Shown piece after piece: positions 26,143 to 37,294 of a stretch of 64,000 nucleotides of DNA. The stretch spans positions 21,328-85,327 of the forward strand of contig NZ_JNFD01000032.1 of NCBI RefSeq assembly GCF_000756375.1, given 5' to 3'. Both the position numbers and the translations under genes were made by a program. Within the stretch, counting starts at the first letter, position 1. Every line of letters begins with the position of its first letter. Below the pieces are notes generated by a model. It was not told where the DNA came from. It made no database searches and saw only the letters and a program-made list of their open reading frames with translations. Source of the stretch: Sphingopyxis sp. LC81. Lineage in GTDB: Bacteria; Pseudomonadota; Alphaproteobacteria; Sphingomonadales; Sphingomonadaceae.

Positions 26143-27597
26143 ATGAATAATTTGCTCGTCGCGCTCGCATCGTTACTCTTCGTATCGGCCACCCCTGCGG
26201 CTGCCGCACAGAAGCATGGCGATGTCATCATCCGTCATGCGACGATCGTCGATGTCGAGGCAGCGAAAACGATCGCCGGGCAGGCGGTGGTGCTGAAGGG
26301 CGGCGATATCGTCGCGGTCGGCCCCGATGCGGTCATCGCGAAGGACTGGCACGCGGCGCGAACGATTGAGGGCAAGGAGCGCTATCTGATCCCCGGCCTG
26401 TGGGACATGCACGTCCATTTCGGCGGCGGGCCCGAACTGATCGAAGAGAATAGGGCGCTGCTGCCGCTCTATGTCGCAAACGGCATCACGACGATCCGCG
26501 ACTGTTCGGGGGACCTGCCCGAGCAGGTGCTCGCTTGGCGCAGCGAGATTGCGGCGGGCAGCCTGTTCGGCCCGCGCCTGCTGACGTCGGGCGCAAAGAT
26601 CGAAGGAATCGCGCCGGTCTGGAAAGGGACGATCGAGGTCGGCAGCACCGCCGACGTCGACGCCGCGCTCGATCGCCTCAGGACGCGTGACAAGGTCGAT
26701 TTCGTCAAGATCACCGACAGCACGCTGAAACCCGAACTGTTCCTCTATGCGCTGACCAAGGCCAAGGCGCTCGGGCTGCGCACTTCGGGGCATATTCCGA
26801 TGGCGCTGACGGTCGATCAGGCCGTCGACGCCGGGATCAGCTCGATCGAGCATCTCGACTATGCCTATAACGCCGGCGCGAAGGACGAGGCCACGATCGC
26901 CGCGGATTTCGCCGCGAAGCGCATCGACCGTGCCGAAGCGAACCGCCGGCTCGGCGCGAGCTTCGACCGCGACACCGCGATGACCGCCTATCGCCGCTTC
27001 GCCGCGAAGGGCGTGTTCGTAACCCCGACGCTTAATGGCAGTCGTATCATCACCTATCTTGATCGCGACGATCACTCGAAGGACGAGGGCCTCGCCTATA
27101 TCGGGCCCAAGCTGCGCAAGACCTATGACTGGCGGATCGAGCGCGCCGCAAAGGCCGATGCTGCGGCGATCGCGGCGCGCCATGCGCATATCGAAGCGGT
27201 GGGATCGATCCTGCCGATGCTCGCCGAAGCGGGCGTACCGATCATCGCGGGGACCGACGCGGGTTTCCTCAACAGCTATAATTATCCGGGCTTTGGTCTG
27301 CACGACGAGATCGAACTGTTCCAGCAGAAGGGGCTGACCGCAGCGCAGGCGCTCGCGTCGGCAACGCGCGCGGGTCCGGCATGGTTCGGCCAGCTCGATC
27401 GCTATGGCGCGGTGAAACCGGGCATGGCCGCCGATCTGGTGCTGCTGACGAAGAACCCGCTCGAGGATATCACCGCAACACGCGCTATCGACACGGTGGT
27501 GATGCGCGGGACGGTTCAGGATCGAGCGGCGCTCGACAAGATGCTGTCTGAGACCCGCGCCAAGGTCGCGGCGTGGAATGCGGCGGCCAAGCCCTAA
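26143..27597 (+). CDS. Exported amidohydrolase family protein
   Basis: A 484-residue metal-dependent hydrolase of the imidazolonepropionase-like group. The signal peptide (MNNLLVALASLLFVSATPAAAA) is written here only by its ends MNNLL and TPAAAA. The metal-site motif GLWDMHVHFGG follows, then SGHIPMALTVDQAVDAG and SIEHLDY, and GTDAGFLNSYNYPGFGLHDEIEL. The C-terminus has the usual AADLVLLTKNPLEDI segment. The frame opens earlier within the deiodinase-like gene, but this ATG has GGAAAGG upstream and starts the signal peptide. Substrate unknown. Confidence 0.9.
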   Translation: MNNLLVALASLLFVSATPAAAAQKHGDVIIRHATIVDVEAAKTIAGQAVVLKGGDIVAVGPDAVIAKDWHAARTIEGKERYLIPGLWDMHVHFGGGPELIEENRALLPLYVANGITTIRDCSGDLPEQVLAWRSEIAAGSLFGPRLLTSGAKIEGIAPVWKGTIEVGSTADVDAALDRLRTRDKVDFVKITDSTLKPELFLYALTKAKALGLRTSGHIPMALTVDQAVDAGISSIEHLDYAYNAGAKDEATIAADFAAKRIDRAEANRRLGASFDRDTAMTAYRRFAAKGVFVTPTLNGSRIITYLDRDDHSKDEGLAYIGPKLRKTYDWRIERAAKADAAAIAARHAHIEAVGSILPMLAEAGVPIIAGTDAGFLNSYNYPGFGLHDEIELFQQKGLTAAQALASATRAGPAWFGQLDRYGAVKPGMAADLVLLTKNPLEDITATRAIDTVVMRGTVQDRAALDKMLSETRAKVAAWNAAAKP

Positions 27598-27869
27598 GGG
27601 GCGATGGCGCGCGCCGCTTGCCGGGCGCGCCAGACGCTCCAAAGGGTGAACAGCCCCATCGCGGCCCAGATGACGTTGAGGACTGCCGACGGGATCGCGC
27701 CATTATAACCCGAATTGACGATGAAGCCGCCCGCGCCGACGACGTTCATCCACTGATAGAGATAGCTGCGCCCCTCGAGCCTGCCGAGCGACAGCAGGAT
27801 ATAGGCGGCGAGGATGATTGCGGCGGCCGCCCAGCCGATAATCTCGATGACGATGACTTCGGCGCCCAT
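27594..27869 (-). CDS. CBU_0592-family small membrane protein
   Basis: A 91-residue protein with three hydrophobic segments and the family motifs IGWAAAAIILAAYILLSLG, SYLYQWMNVVGAGGF and SAVLNVIWAAMGL. Function unknown. The ATG used has GAGAGGAAG upstream; a TTG five codons earlier is less likely. The 3' end overlaps the amidohydrolase stop by 4 bases in convergent orientation. Confidence 0.87.
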   Translation of the reverse strand: MGAEVIVIEIIGWAAAAIILAAYILLSLGRLEGRSYLYQWMNVVGAGGFIVNSGYNGAIPSAVLNVIWAAMGLFTLWSVWRARQAARAIAP

Positions 27870-27885
27870 GCGCTTCCTCTCCAAA

Positions 27886-27922
27886 TAAAAACGCCCGCCC
27901 CCGGTGAGGGGGCGGGCGCTTT
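27886..27922 (-). terminator. Rho-independent terminator of acnA
   Basis: A perfect 11-base stem (CGCCCGCCCCC with GGGGGCGGGCG, loop GGTGA) lies 26 bases after the acnA stop. On the minus strand it is followed by TTTTTATTT. A short T-run also follows on the plus strand, so it could work both ways. It just precedes the CBU_0592-family gene, whose ribosome-binding site begins right after the T-tract. Confidence 0.9.
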
Positions 27923-27943
27923 TAGCATCAGCTGTGTGCGACG

Positions 27944-30616
<2,673 letters not shown>

Positions 30617-30761
30617 AGGATTGCAGTCCCCATGTTGGCGCGGCGGGGAATGACTGTCCGGTGGCGAAGCGGGAGAGCGGGGCCAACGGGAGTCGCACGC
30701 GCGGGTTTATGTTGGCGCCGCCTTACGCCGAGGGTGGGGAATTGCAAGGGGGTGGGGACCG

Positions 30762-31367
30762 CTATCGCGGCAGGATCACTTCGACGCGGCGATTCCGGGC
30801 GCGGCCGGCGGCGTCATCCTTCCCGTCGGCGGTTTGATTCGGCGCGATCGGCTCGGTTTCGCCCTTGCCCGACACACGGAACGTGCGCTGGCGCACGCCG
30901 ACCTGGCCCGCGAACCAGTCGGCGACCGTACGCGCCCGCTTTTCGGACAGGTTCTGGTTATAGGCGTCGTCGCCCTTGGCGTCGCTATGGCCGATCACTT
31001 CGATGGCGCCCGGCGGCGCCTTGCGGATCAGTTCGGCCGCCTTTTGTAACTCGGCTTCCGCACCGGGAGTCAGGTCGGCCTTGTCGAATTCGAACAGCGC
31101 GTCGGCGGGCAGGTCGACGATCGTGGCGGTGGCGGTGACGCGAATGTTCAGCCCGCTGACGTCGCCTTTCAGGTCGCTGACCGTTCCCGTCATCGCGCTT
31201 CCCGGTCCGCCCCCGGTGGTGGGTTGTGCGTCGGCTGCGGCTGCGACGGGGGCGGATGTCGTCCCCGCTCCCGTGGCCGCATCGCCGGCAGGGGCATCGC
31301 TGCCGCCGCCCGGAGAACAAGCGGCGAGCAGCGCGGCGCCGATGGACAGCGAGGCAAGCCGCATCAT
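30762..31367 (-). CDS. OmpA-family lipoprotein
   Basis: A 201-residue protein. The signal ends in the lipobox LLAAC, so it should be lipidated; a Gly/Ala/Pro-rich linker follows, then a C-terminal OmpA-like peptidoglycan-binding domain (ALFEFDKADLTPGA, IEVIGHSDAKGDD, NLSEKRARTVADWF, RRVEVIL). The Asp and Arg that bind diaminopimelate are in place. It overlaps the upstream lipoprotein gene (ATGATGA), so the two form an operon. Confidence 0.9.
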   Translation of the reverse strand: MMRLASLSIGAALLAACSPGGGSDAPAGDAATGAGTTSAPVAAAADAQPTTGGGPGSAMTGTVSDLKGDVSGLNIRVTATATIVDLPADALFEFDKADLTPGAEAELQKAAELIRKAPPGAIEVIGHSDAKGDDAYNQNLSEKRARTVADWFAGQVGVRQRTFRVSGKGETEPIAPNQTADGKDDAAGRARNRRVEVILPR

Positions 31368-31903
31368 CGCGTGACCGGTATCCCGTCGAACGGGCCGACT
31401 TTTGGGAGGTTGATCGACACGGTCTTGCTGGTCGCGGGTGGCGCGGGGAATTTGGCCCAGATCACGCCGGGCTTGATCTCGCAGTCGGTGTTCAGGCTGG
31501 TTCCGCTGACGTTCGACGCCATCCACTCGCCGGCATTGTCCTTGAGCACGCCCAGCCGCTGCGACGTGGCATCGTCGATCACGCTGATCTTTTGCACGTC
31601 GAACGACTCGCTGTTGATCTTCTCGTCGCTCGAGCAGCGCAGCGTCACGGTCAATATGTCGCCGGTGACCGCAACCTTCATCAGGTCGACCTGCGATCCG
31701 TCAGGCCCCGGCTGGCTCTGGATCGCGACCTGCGCGGGCATGCGCGCGACGGGGGCTTCGTCCTGCGCCGCGGTCACCGCTTCGCGCGTGACGCCCGCCT
31801 CGGGCGCGCCCGCCGTGTCCGGGGTCGACGGCGTCTCGCTGACGTCGCAGCCCGCGAGCGCGATCCCGGTCGCAGCCAGCAAAGTAACATGCAGAATATT
31901 CAC
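31364..31903 (-). CDS. Hypothetical lipoprotein
   Basis: A 179-residue protein with a lipobox (IALAGC), an acidic Thr/Ala-rich linker and a C-terminal beta-rich part that includes VTLRCSSDEKINSESFDVQKI and TSLNTDCEIKPGVIW (given here as separate short motifs: VTLRCSSDEK and NTDCEIKPG). Two Cys outside the lipobox may pair. It is co-transcribed with the OmpA-like lipoprotein gene by a 4-base overlap, so the products may act together at the cell envelope. Confidence 0.82.
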   Translation of the reverse strand: MNILHVTLLAATGIALAGCDVSETPSTPDTAGAPEAGVTREAVTAAQDEAPVARMPAQVAIQSQPGPDGSQVDLMKVAVTGDILTVTLRCSSDEKINSESFDVQKISVIDDATSQRLGVLKDNAGEWMASNVSGTSLNTDCEIKPGVIWAKFPAPPATSKTVSINLPKVGPFDGIPVTR

Positions 31904-32064
31904 CGATAAATCTCCGTCCCTACTTGGATAGGGGACCTACGTTTTACCAAGGCGAGGGTTCCCGGAGGGCTTCCGCACCGGATTTTTCCGAAGCGCTGGG
32001 CGCTCTTTCTTGCCCGTCCATCAACTGTCACCAACGCGCTCATTCGTCGATAAAAGGGGGTGTT

Positions 32065-32133
32065 ATGCGCATGCGGGCGGCTGGTATCATGGTGACGCTG
32101 GTGAAGCTGGCGGCGGTGAAGCCCCGGAAATAG
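32065..32133 (+). CDS. Possible small protein (22 residues)
   Basis: A short frame in the 240-base gap between the lipoprotein operon and the cyclase gene. GGGGGTGTT just before the ATG is a strong ribosome-binding site. The product is basic, starts MRMRAAGIMVTLVKLAAVKP and ends within two residues of that. It would be an amphipathic peptide. No relative recognised; it may be chance. Confidence 0.25.
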   Translation: MRMRAAGIMVTLVKLAAVKPRK

Positions 32134-32144
32134 CGCGAGACGGC

Positions 32145-33353
32145 TCAGCTGCCGCCCGCGGCGAGGCGCACCGGCTTGGGGGTGAAGGTACGGACGCGGT
32201 TGCGGCCGGTGCGCTTGGCTTCGTAGAGCGCCTGATCGGCCTCCTGCATCAGCGCCGAGAGCGTCGTGCCGGGAGCGCCGATCGCGAGGCCGATGCTGGT
32301 CGTCGGGCAGAGCTTTTCCGGGATGCGGTCGGCGCACGCGGCCTGCAGCCCGGTGCGGACCGCCTCGGCGAGCTGGCGCGCCGCCTCGATGCTTGCGCCG
32401 GGGACGAGCAGCGCGAACTCCTCGCCGCCGATGCGCCCCGCGATCATGTTTGCGGGACCGATGGCGCGAACATGGGCGCCGAACGCGGCGATGATCGCGT
32501 CGCCGACCGCGTGGCCGTGATTGTCGTTGACGCGCTTGAAATGGTCGAGGTCGGCGATCATCAGCGCGACGGGGGCGTGCTCGTCGATGCAGCGGCGGAG
32601 CGCCGCGCCCGCTTGCGCCTCGAACCCGCGGCGGTTGAGCAGGCCTGACAGATTGTCGTCGTCGGCCTCGCGGCGGAGCTCGGCGATCTGGTCGATCGCG
32701 ACCGCGACCATCAGGCTAATCGCCGCGACGATCGACACCATCGCCTGGCTGAACTGGACGGTGGTCCAGTAGACGGACTGCTGGAAGCCGACATAATTGT
32801 CGAAGCCGCCGACGAGCGAGAGCAGCACGATGGGGCGGATGATGAGGTTGAGCGCGGAGATCGCGGCGACCCAGAACAGCGCGCGGTCGATGAGGTAAGG
32901 CTTTTCGATCGGCCAGAGCGACTTGACGATCATCGCGGCGATGAGGCCCGCGCCGATGCTGATCGACAGGATGCGCGCTGCGATGTCCGGCTGGATGAGC
33001 AGGAACCAGGTGAAGACGGAGATTGAGATCGCGGTCGTCACCGCCATCGCGCGCCAGGGGATTGGCAGATTGTAGCGCTTGATGATCGCGGCGGCGAACA
33101 GGACGCCGGTGGCGAGGAAACCGAGATTGGCGGGTAGCCGCTGCAATTCCATCGGCAGCACCGGGCCGACGTCCTGGATCAGGAAGGCGATCGCCGACGC
33201 GGTATAGGCGCCCGCCGCATAGGCGACATAGCGTTCGCGGCGGTTCAGCCAGAGCAGGAAAAAGGCGATCGCGAACAACAGGCCGATGCCCGGATTGAGC
33301 AGCGAAATGAAAAATTGTCCGTTCACACTACCGCTTTCTGCCCCCACCCCCAT
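32145..33353 (-). CDS. Membrane-bound diguanylate cyclase (GGDEF)
   Basis: A 402-residue inner-membrane protein with about six hydrophobic segments (roughly residues 15-225) and a C-terminal GGDEF domain: NLSGLLNRRGFEA, MIADLDHFKRVNDNHGHAVGD, and the active-site motif GRIGGEEFALL, which is a functional GGEEF variant. The C-terminal segment ADQALYEAKRTGRNRV is typical. It should make cyclic di-GMP. A GTG at 33326, preceded by AGAAAG, is an equally good start and would shorten the protein by 9 residues. Confidence 0.92.
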   Translation of the reverse strand: MGVGAESGSVNGQFFISLLNPGIGLLFAIAFFLLWLNRRERYVAYAAGAYTASAIAFLIQDVGPVLPMELQRLPANLGFLATGVLFAAAIIKRYNLPIPWRAMAVTTAISISVFTWFLLIQPDIAARILSISIGAGLIAAMIVKSLWPIEKPYLIDRALFWVAAISALNLIIRPIVLLSLVGGFDNYVGFQQSVYWTTVQFSQAMVSIVAAISLMVAVAIDQIAELRREADDDNLSGLLNRRGFEAQAGAALRRCIDEHAPVALMIADLDHFKRVNDNHGHAVGDAIIAAFGAHVRAIGPANMIAGRIGGEEFALLVPGASIEAARQLAEAVRTGLQAACADRIPEKLCPTTSIGLAIGAPGTTLSALMQEADQALYEAKRTGRNRVRTFTPKPVRLAAGGS

Positions 33354-33427
33354 GGTAGCAGTGCATAGATAACGAGCCGTTACTTTTCGGGGAGTTAAGT
33401 CACGGTAACGCGCCAAGGAGCCGGGCG

Positions 33428-34432
33428 TCAGGCGGTCCCGCGCACCACGAGATGGACGGGGATGCGGGTGCCGCTGCGCGTACGTTCGTCATCCTCGAGC
33501 GCCATCGCGACGAGCGCTTCGCCCGCGGCGTCGAGGTCGGGCTCGAGCGTCGTGAGCGCGGGGTCGGCGAGGGTGCCGGCGCGGATGCCGTCGAAACCGA
33601 TCAGCGCGACATCCTCGGGCACGCGGCGGCCGGCGTCCTTCAGCCCCTGCAGCACGCCGAGCGCGAGCATGTCCGAGGCGGCGAAGATCGCATCGGTGTC
33701 GGGGTGCGCCTCGAGCAGCGCCTGCACGGCGGCGACGCCCTGCGCGTGGCGGTCGGCGGCGGCGGGCGGCTCGGCGACGATCGCGGTCAGGCCGTGCGCC
33801 GCGAGCGCGGCGGAAAAGCCGTCGCGGCGCTCGTCGAACTGGCGCTGCGGCGACTGTTGCGGCCCGACGAAGGCGATGTGGCGGCGGCCGGTCTTGATGA
33901 AATGTTCGGCCGCAAGCTGGCCGCCGATGTCATTCTCGCTGCGCATCCAGTGGAACGGGCTGCCGGGGCTGCCCCAGCAGACGAAGTCGAGCCCCGACGC
34001 TTGCGCCTGTGCGAAATAGTCCCACGCCGGGCGGTTGCTGGTCGTCCCGATCACGATCATCGCGTCGGCGAGGCCCGATGCGACGAAGTCGGCGCGGAAA
34101 TTGTCGGGATTTTCCTGGAACGAGACGAGCAGGTTGAACCCGCGCGCCGAGGTCGCGGCGGCGATGCTGCCGAGCAGCGCGAAATAGAAGGGGTTGATCG
34201 CGCTGCGATCCTCGCCGGGGCGGCAGATGGTGACGAGCGCGATCGTCTCGCTGCTCTTGAGGCGGAGCGACGAGGCGTGGCGGTCGACGACATAGCCGAG
34301 CTCACGCGCCGCGGCGGAGACGCGCGCGCGCGTTTCGGCGTTGACGCCGGGGCTGTTGCGGAGCGCACGCGAAACGGTCGATTGCGACACGCCGGCGCGC
34401 TCGGCGACGTCGAACGATGTGGGACGCAGCAT
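33428..34432 (-). CDS. LacI family transcriptional regulator
   Basis: A 334-residue repressor with an N-terminal LacI helix-turn-helix (DVAERAGVSQSTVSRALRN, about 8-26), the hinge segment and a periplasmic-binding-protein-like effector domain (VPEDVALIGFDGI near the C-terminus). The frame extends upstream, but the ATG used lies after AGGTG and GGAAAG and begins the HTH. It lies 101 bases downstream of the DUF2891 gene on the same strand, so it probably regulates the adjacent oxoprolinase/transport locus. Confidence 0.93.
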   Translation of the reverse strand: MLRPTSFDVAERAGVSQSTVSRALRNSPGVNAETRARVSAAARELGYVVDRHASSLRLKSSETIALVTICRPGEDRSAINPFYFALLGSIAAATSARGFNLLVSFQENPDNFRADFVASGLADAMIVIGTTSNRPAWDYFAQAQASGLDFVCWGSPGSPFHWMRSENDIGGQLAAEHFIKTGRRHIAFVGPQQSPQRQFDERRDGFSAALAAHGLTAIVAEPPAAADRHAQGVAAVQALLEAHPDTDAIFAASDMLALGVLQGLKDAGRRVPEDVALIGFDGIRAGTLADPALTTLEPDLDAAGEALVAMALEDDERTRSGTRIPVHLVVRGTA

Positions 34433-34533
34433 CTTTCCGTTCACCTCAGGCTTCTCCCCCTTGCGCCGTCTCTCGCCGCGAGGGCGGGGCTTGTCAATCG
34501 GCGAGGCCGTTCGCTTCCTTCCGGAACGACGGC

Positions 34534-35523
34534 CTAAAGGCCGTCGAGGGCAAGGAGCGCGAAGCTCGCGAGCCAATGTTCGCCCATATAGTCGCCGGTG
34601 ACGTGCGGGAGCGCGGCCGCGAGATGGCGCTGCGCCGCGGCTTCGGCGACGGGCGCGACAGGGTGGGCCGGGCCGAGTGCGGCGGCGAGCGCGCGCCAGC
34701 TCCATGCGCGGCTGAGGTTGAGCCCGTCGAGGTGCGCGATCTTGCCGTCGCTACGGTCGGAGACGGTGGCGGGGGTGAAGAGCGTCGCGGGCTGTTCGTG
34801 CGCCGCGCGTGGCAGGAAGGCGTCGAACCAACCGATGAAATCGCCGCCGAGGACGACCGCCATCAGATGCGCCTCGGTGAGCGCCGAGGAGAGGAATTCG
34901 TCGCCCCCCGGCTCCCATGCCGGACAGTCGCGGTCGCCGGTGAACCAGTCGCGGGTGCGAGTGTCGATGAGGGTGACGAGAACTGGGTCGCGGGTTTCGG
35001 CCCAGTGGCGCGCGAGGAGCAGTGCGAAGGCGATGTTGAAATGGGTGCCGACGCGTAAGGGGTAGGTGAGCTTGGGCAGGAAGGCGTGGAAGCGCGTGGC
35101 AAAGGCGGCGGCGAGGGGGGCGAGCGCTGCGGCCCATGGGGCATCGTGTCGCTCGGCCTCGGCGTGGAGCGCGAGGAGCCAGGCCCAGCCATAGGGGCGC
35201 TCGAAGCCCGCCGACATCGGGCGGCTTAGGAAAGCGAGCTCGCCCGCGACCTTGTCTGGGACGAGCATCGCATCGGCGCGGGCGCGGATATCGGCGGCGA
35301 CGGGAAGGTCGGGGAAGCGGCGCGCGAGGCGGAGGATCTGCCACCAGCCGTGGACGCAGCTGTGCCAGTCGAAGCTGCCGTGGAAGATCGGATGATGCTC
35401 GCGCGGGGGCTTGGCGTCCTCGGGGCCGTTCAGGACGAGGTCCATCTTGTACGGATATTCGCGGCCGAGGTGCGACAGGGTCGCGGTCGCGAAGCGGGTG
35501 GCGTGGTCGGGGGTGAGGTGCAT
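34534..35523 (-). CDS. DUF2891 family protein
   Basis: A 329-residue soluble, mostly alpha-helical protein of the DUF2891 family. It has HHPIFHGSFDWHSCVHGWW and YPLRVGTHFNIAFAL, segments rich in His and Trp that look like an active site on an alpha/alpha barrel, and EPGGDEFLSSALTEA later. The family's activity is unknown to me. In other bacteria it is found with DUF969, DUF979 and 5-oxoproline or pyroglutamate genes, as it is here. Each motif quoted is separate. Confidence 0.9.
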   Translation of the reverse strand: MHLTPDHATRFATATLSHLGREYPYKMDLVLNGPEDAKPPREHHPIFHGSFDWHSCVHGWWQILRLARRFPDLPVAADIRARADAMLVPDKVAGELAFLSRPMSAGFERPYGWAWLLALHAEAERHDAPWAAALAPLAAAFATRFHAFLPKLTYPLRVGTHFNIAFALLLARHWAETRDPVLVTLIDTRTRDWFTGDRDCPAWEPGGDEFLSSALTEAHLMAVVLGGDFIGWFDAFLPRAAHEQPATLFTPATVSDRSDGKIAHLDGLNLSRAWSWRALAAALGPAHPVAPVAEAAAQRHLAAALPHVTGDYMGEHWLASFALLALDGL

Positions 35524-35545
35524 GAGCTTACCTTATCCGTTCGCA

Positions 35546-35606
35546 TCGAGCGAAGTCGAGATGCCCATCGGTCATGCGCTCCCCGGGGTGTCTCGACTTC
35601 GCTCGA
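35546..35606. repeat. Inverted repeat between DUF2891 and DUF979 genes
   Basis: Two perfect 16-base arms (TCGAGCGAAGTCGAGA and TCTCGACTTCGCTCGA) are separated by 29 bases. They can form a stable hairpin in the mRNA between two same-strand genes. This resembles widely scattered bacterial intergenic palindromes. It may end or stabilise the upstream part of the transcript. Confidence 0.8.
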
Positions 35607-35630
35607 CACGAATGGATTTCGGGGTGGGCG

Positions 35631-36569
35631 CTAGAACGCGAAAAGCCAGATGAAGACGATGTTCACCGCGAGCAGGGGCAGCGCGGTGCCGATCTGCGCC
35701 TTGATCACGCCATAGGGATTTTTGAGTTCTAGCAGTGCGGCGGGGACGAGGTTGAAGTTCGCGGCCATCGGGGTCATCAGCGTGCCGCAGAAGCCCGCGA
35801 GCATGCCGATCGCCGCGACGACCGCAGGGTCGCCTTCATATTGCATGATGAGCAAGGGCATGCCGATCGCGGCGAGCATAACCGGGAAAGCCGCGAAGGC
35901 GTTGCCCATCACCATGGTAAAAAAGGCCATGCCGAGCCCGTAGGCGAGCACCGCGCCGAACAGGCTGCCATGCGGGATCGCGGCGCCGATGAGGTCGCCG
36001 ACGACCTCGCCGACGCCCGCGAGCGCGAAGACCGCGCCGAGGCTGGCGAGCATCTGCGGCAGGATCGCGGCCCAGCCGACCGCGTCGAGCAAGCGGCGCC
36101 CCTGCTGTGCGGGCAGTAGAAGCGGGGGCTCGAGGCGGGCCATGCCGACGGCGAGCGCGATCAGGACGCCGAGCGCGAGCGAGATGAGCGTCGCCTGCTT
36201 GGGGTCGGCGAGGCCGGGCACCCATTTGAAGAGGAAAGTGCCCGCGAGCGCGACCGCGGGGATGATCAGCGCGACGAGGAGCAGGAAGGGGCCGTGGCGT
36301 TCGGCGCGTTCGGCCTGAATTTCGGCGGGAACTTCGTCGCTGGGCGCACGGCCGATCTGGCCGGTGCCCGCGATCGCGACGAGCGCGAGGACGAGCAGGC
36401 CGTTGCCCAAGTCGCCGAGCCAGTCCCCGCCGAGCATCGAGAGCGCGAGCAACCCCCAGAAGGCTGCGTTGCCGAAACGCTTTGGGTTGCTGCGGTCGGC
36501 GACGCCAAGCGCGGCGAAGAGCGCGAAGGTGAGCCCCGCGAGGACATAGACGAAGCCGAGCGTGATCAT
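35631..36569 (-). CDS. DUF979 family membrane protein
   Basis: A 312-residue inner-membrane protein with about nine hydrophobic segments and the family segments FFTMVMGNAFAAFPVM and GFCGTLMTPMAANFN. The DUF969 and DUF979 pair behaves as the two halves of a predicted carboxylate transporter of the ion transporter superfamily. The start overlaps the stop of the DUF969 gene (ATGA). Together with the 5-oxoprolinase upstream it is likely to import 5-oxoproline or a related acid; this is inference from context. Confidence 0.9.
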   Translation of the reverse strand: MITLGFVYVLAGLTFALFAALGVADRSNPKRFGNAAFWGLLALSMLGGDWLGDLGNGLLVLALVAIAGTGQIGRAPSDEVPAEIQAERAERHGPFLLLVALIIPAVALAGTFLFKWVPGLADPKQATLISLALGVLIALAVGMARLEPPLLLPAQQGRRLLDAVGWAAILPQMLASLGAVFALAGVGEVVGDLIGAAIPHGSLFGAVLAYGLGMAFFTMVMGNAFAAFPVMLAAIGMPLLIMQYEGDPAVVAAIGMLAGFCGTLMTPMAANFNLVPAALLELKNPYGVIKAQIGTALPLLAVNIVFIWLFAF

Positions 36570-37237
36570 GCGCTCGCCTCCGGTTTCATCATCCGTTTTT
36601 CGAGGCGGCGGAGGCGCAGTCCGTGGATCAGGAAGGCGGCGATCGCGGTCGGGATCGCCCAGAGCGAAAAGTGCAGCGGCTCGATGACATAGCCATAACC
36701 CTCGAGCAGGCCCTTCATCAGCAGGATAGAGCCGATCGCGAGGAAGATATCCTCGCCGAAGAAAAGGCCGACATTGTCGGTGGCGGCGGAGAAGGCTTTC
36801 ACTTCCTCGCGCTGGTCGTCGGTGAGCGCGTCGTTCTTCGCCTCGGCGGCGGCCTCGGCCATCGGGGCGACGAGCGGGCGGACGGTCTGCGGATGCCCCG
36901 CAACCGAGGTGAGGCCGACCGCGGCCATCGCCTGGCGGAGAAGCAGATAGGAGGTGAGGAGGCGGCCGAGCGTCGCACCCTTCATCCGGCCGACCAGCGT
37001 GCGGGCGTGTTGTTGCAGCCCATAGGCTTCGAGCAGGCCGATGACGGGGAGCACGATCCAGACGATCGAGACATAACGCGTGTCGTTGAACGCCTTGCCG
37101 AAGGCGGCGATGATCGCGGCGATGTCGAGCCCCGCAGCGAGGCCGGTCGCGAGCGCGGAGGCCATGATCACGAGCAGCGGATTGAAGCGGAGCAGGAAGC
37201 CCGCGATGATGATCAGGATGCCGATCAGCACGAGCAT
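36566..37237 (-). CDS. DUF969 family membrane protein
   Basis: A 223-residue inner-membrane protein with about five hydrophobic segments. Family motifs include RFNPLLVIMASALATGL, IVWIVLPVIGLLEAYGL and TDNVGLFFGEDIFLA. It always pairs with DUF979, here by a 4-base overlap, and is probably one half of a membrane transporter. It starts 57 bases after the oxoprolinase stop on the same strand. Confidence 0.9.
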   Translation of the reverse strand: MLVLIGILIIIAGFLLRFNPLLVIMASALATGLAAGLDIAAIIAAFGKAFNDTRYVSIVWIVLPVIGLLEAYGLQQHARTLVGRMKGATLGRLLTSYLLLRQAMAAVGLTSVAGHPQTVRPLVAPMAEAAAEAKNDALTDDQREEVKAFSAATDNVGLFFGEDIFLAIGSILLMKGLLEGYGYVIEPLHFSLWAIPTAIAAFLIHGLRLRRLEKRMMKPEASA

Positions 37238-37294
37238 GGTTGGTTTCCCTTCATCCCGTCATCCCCGCGTGGGGTAGACCGCGCTGTCGCCAAA

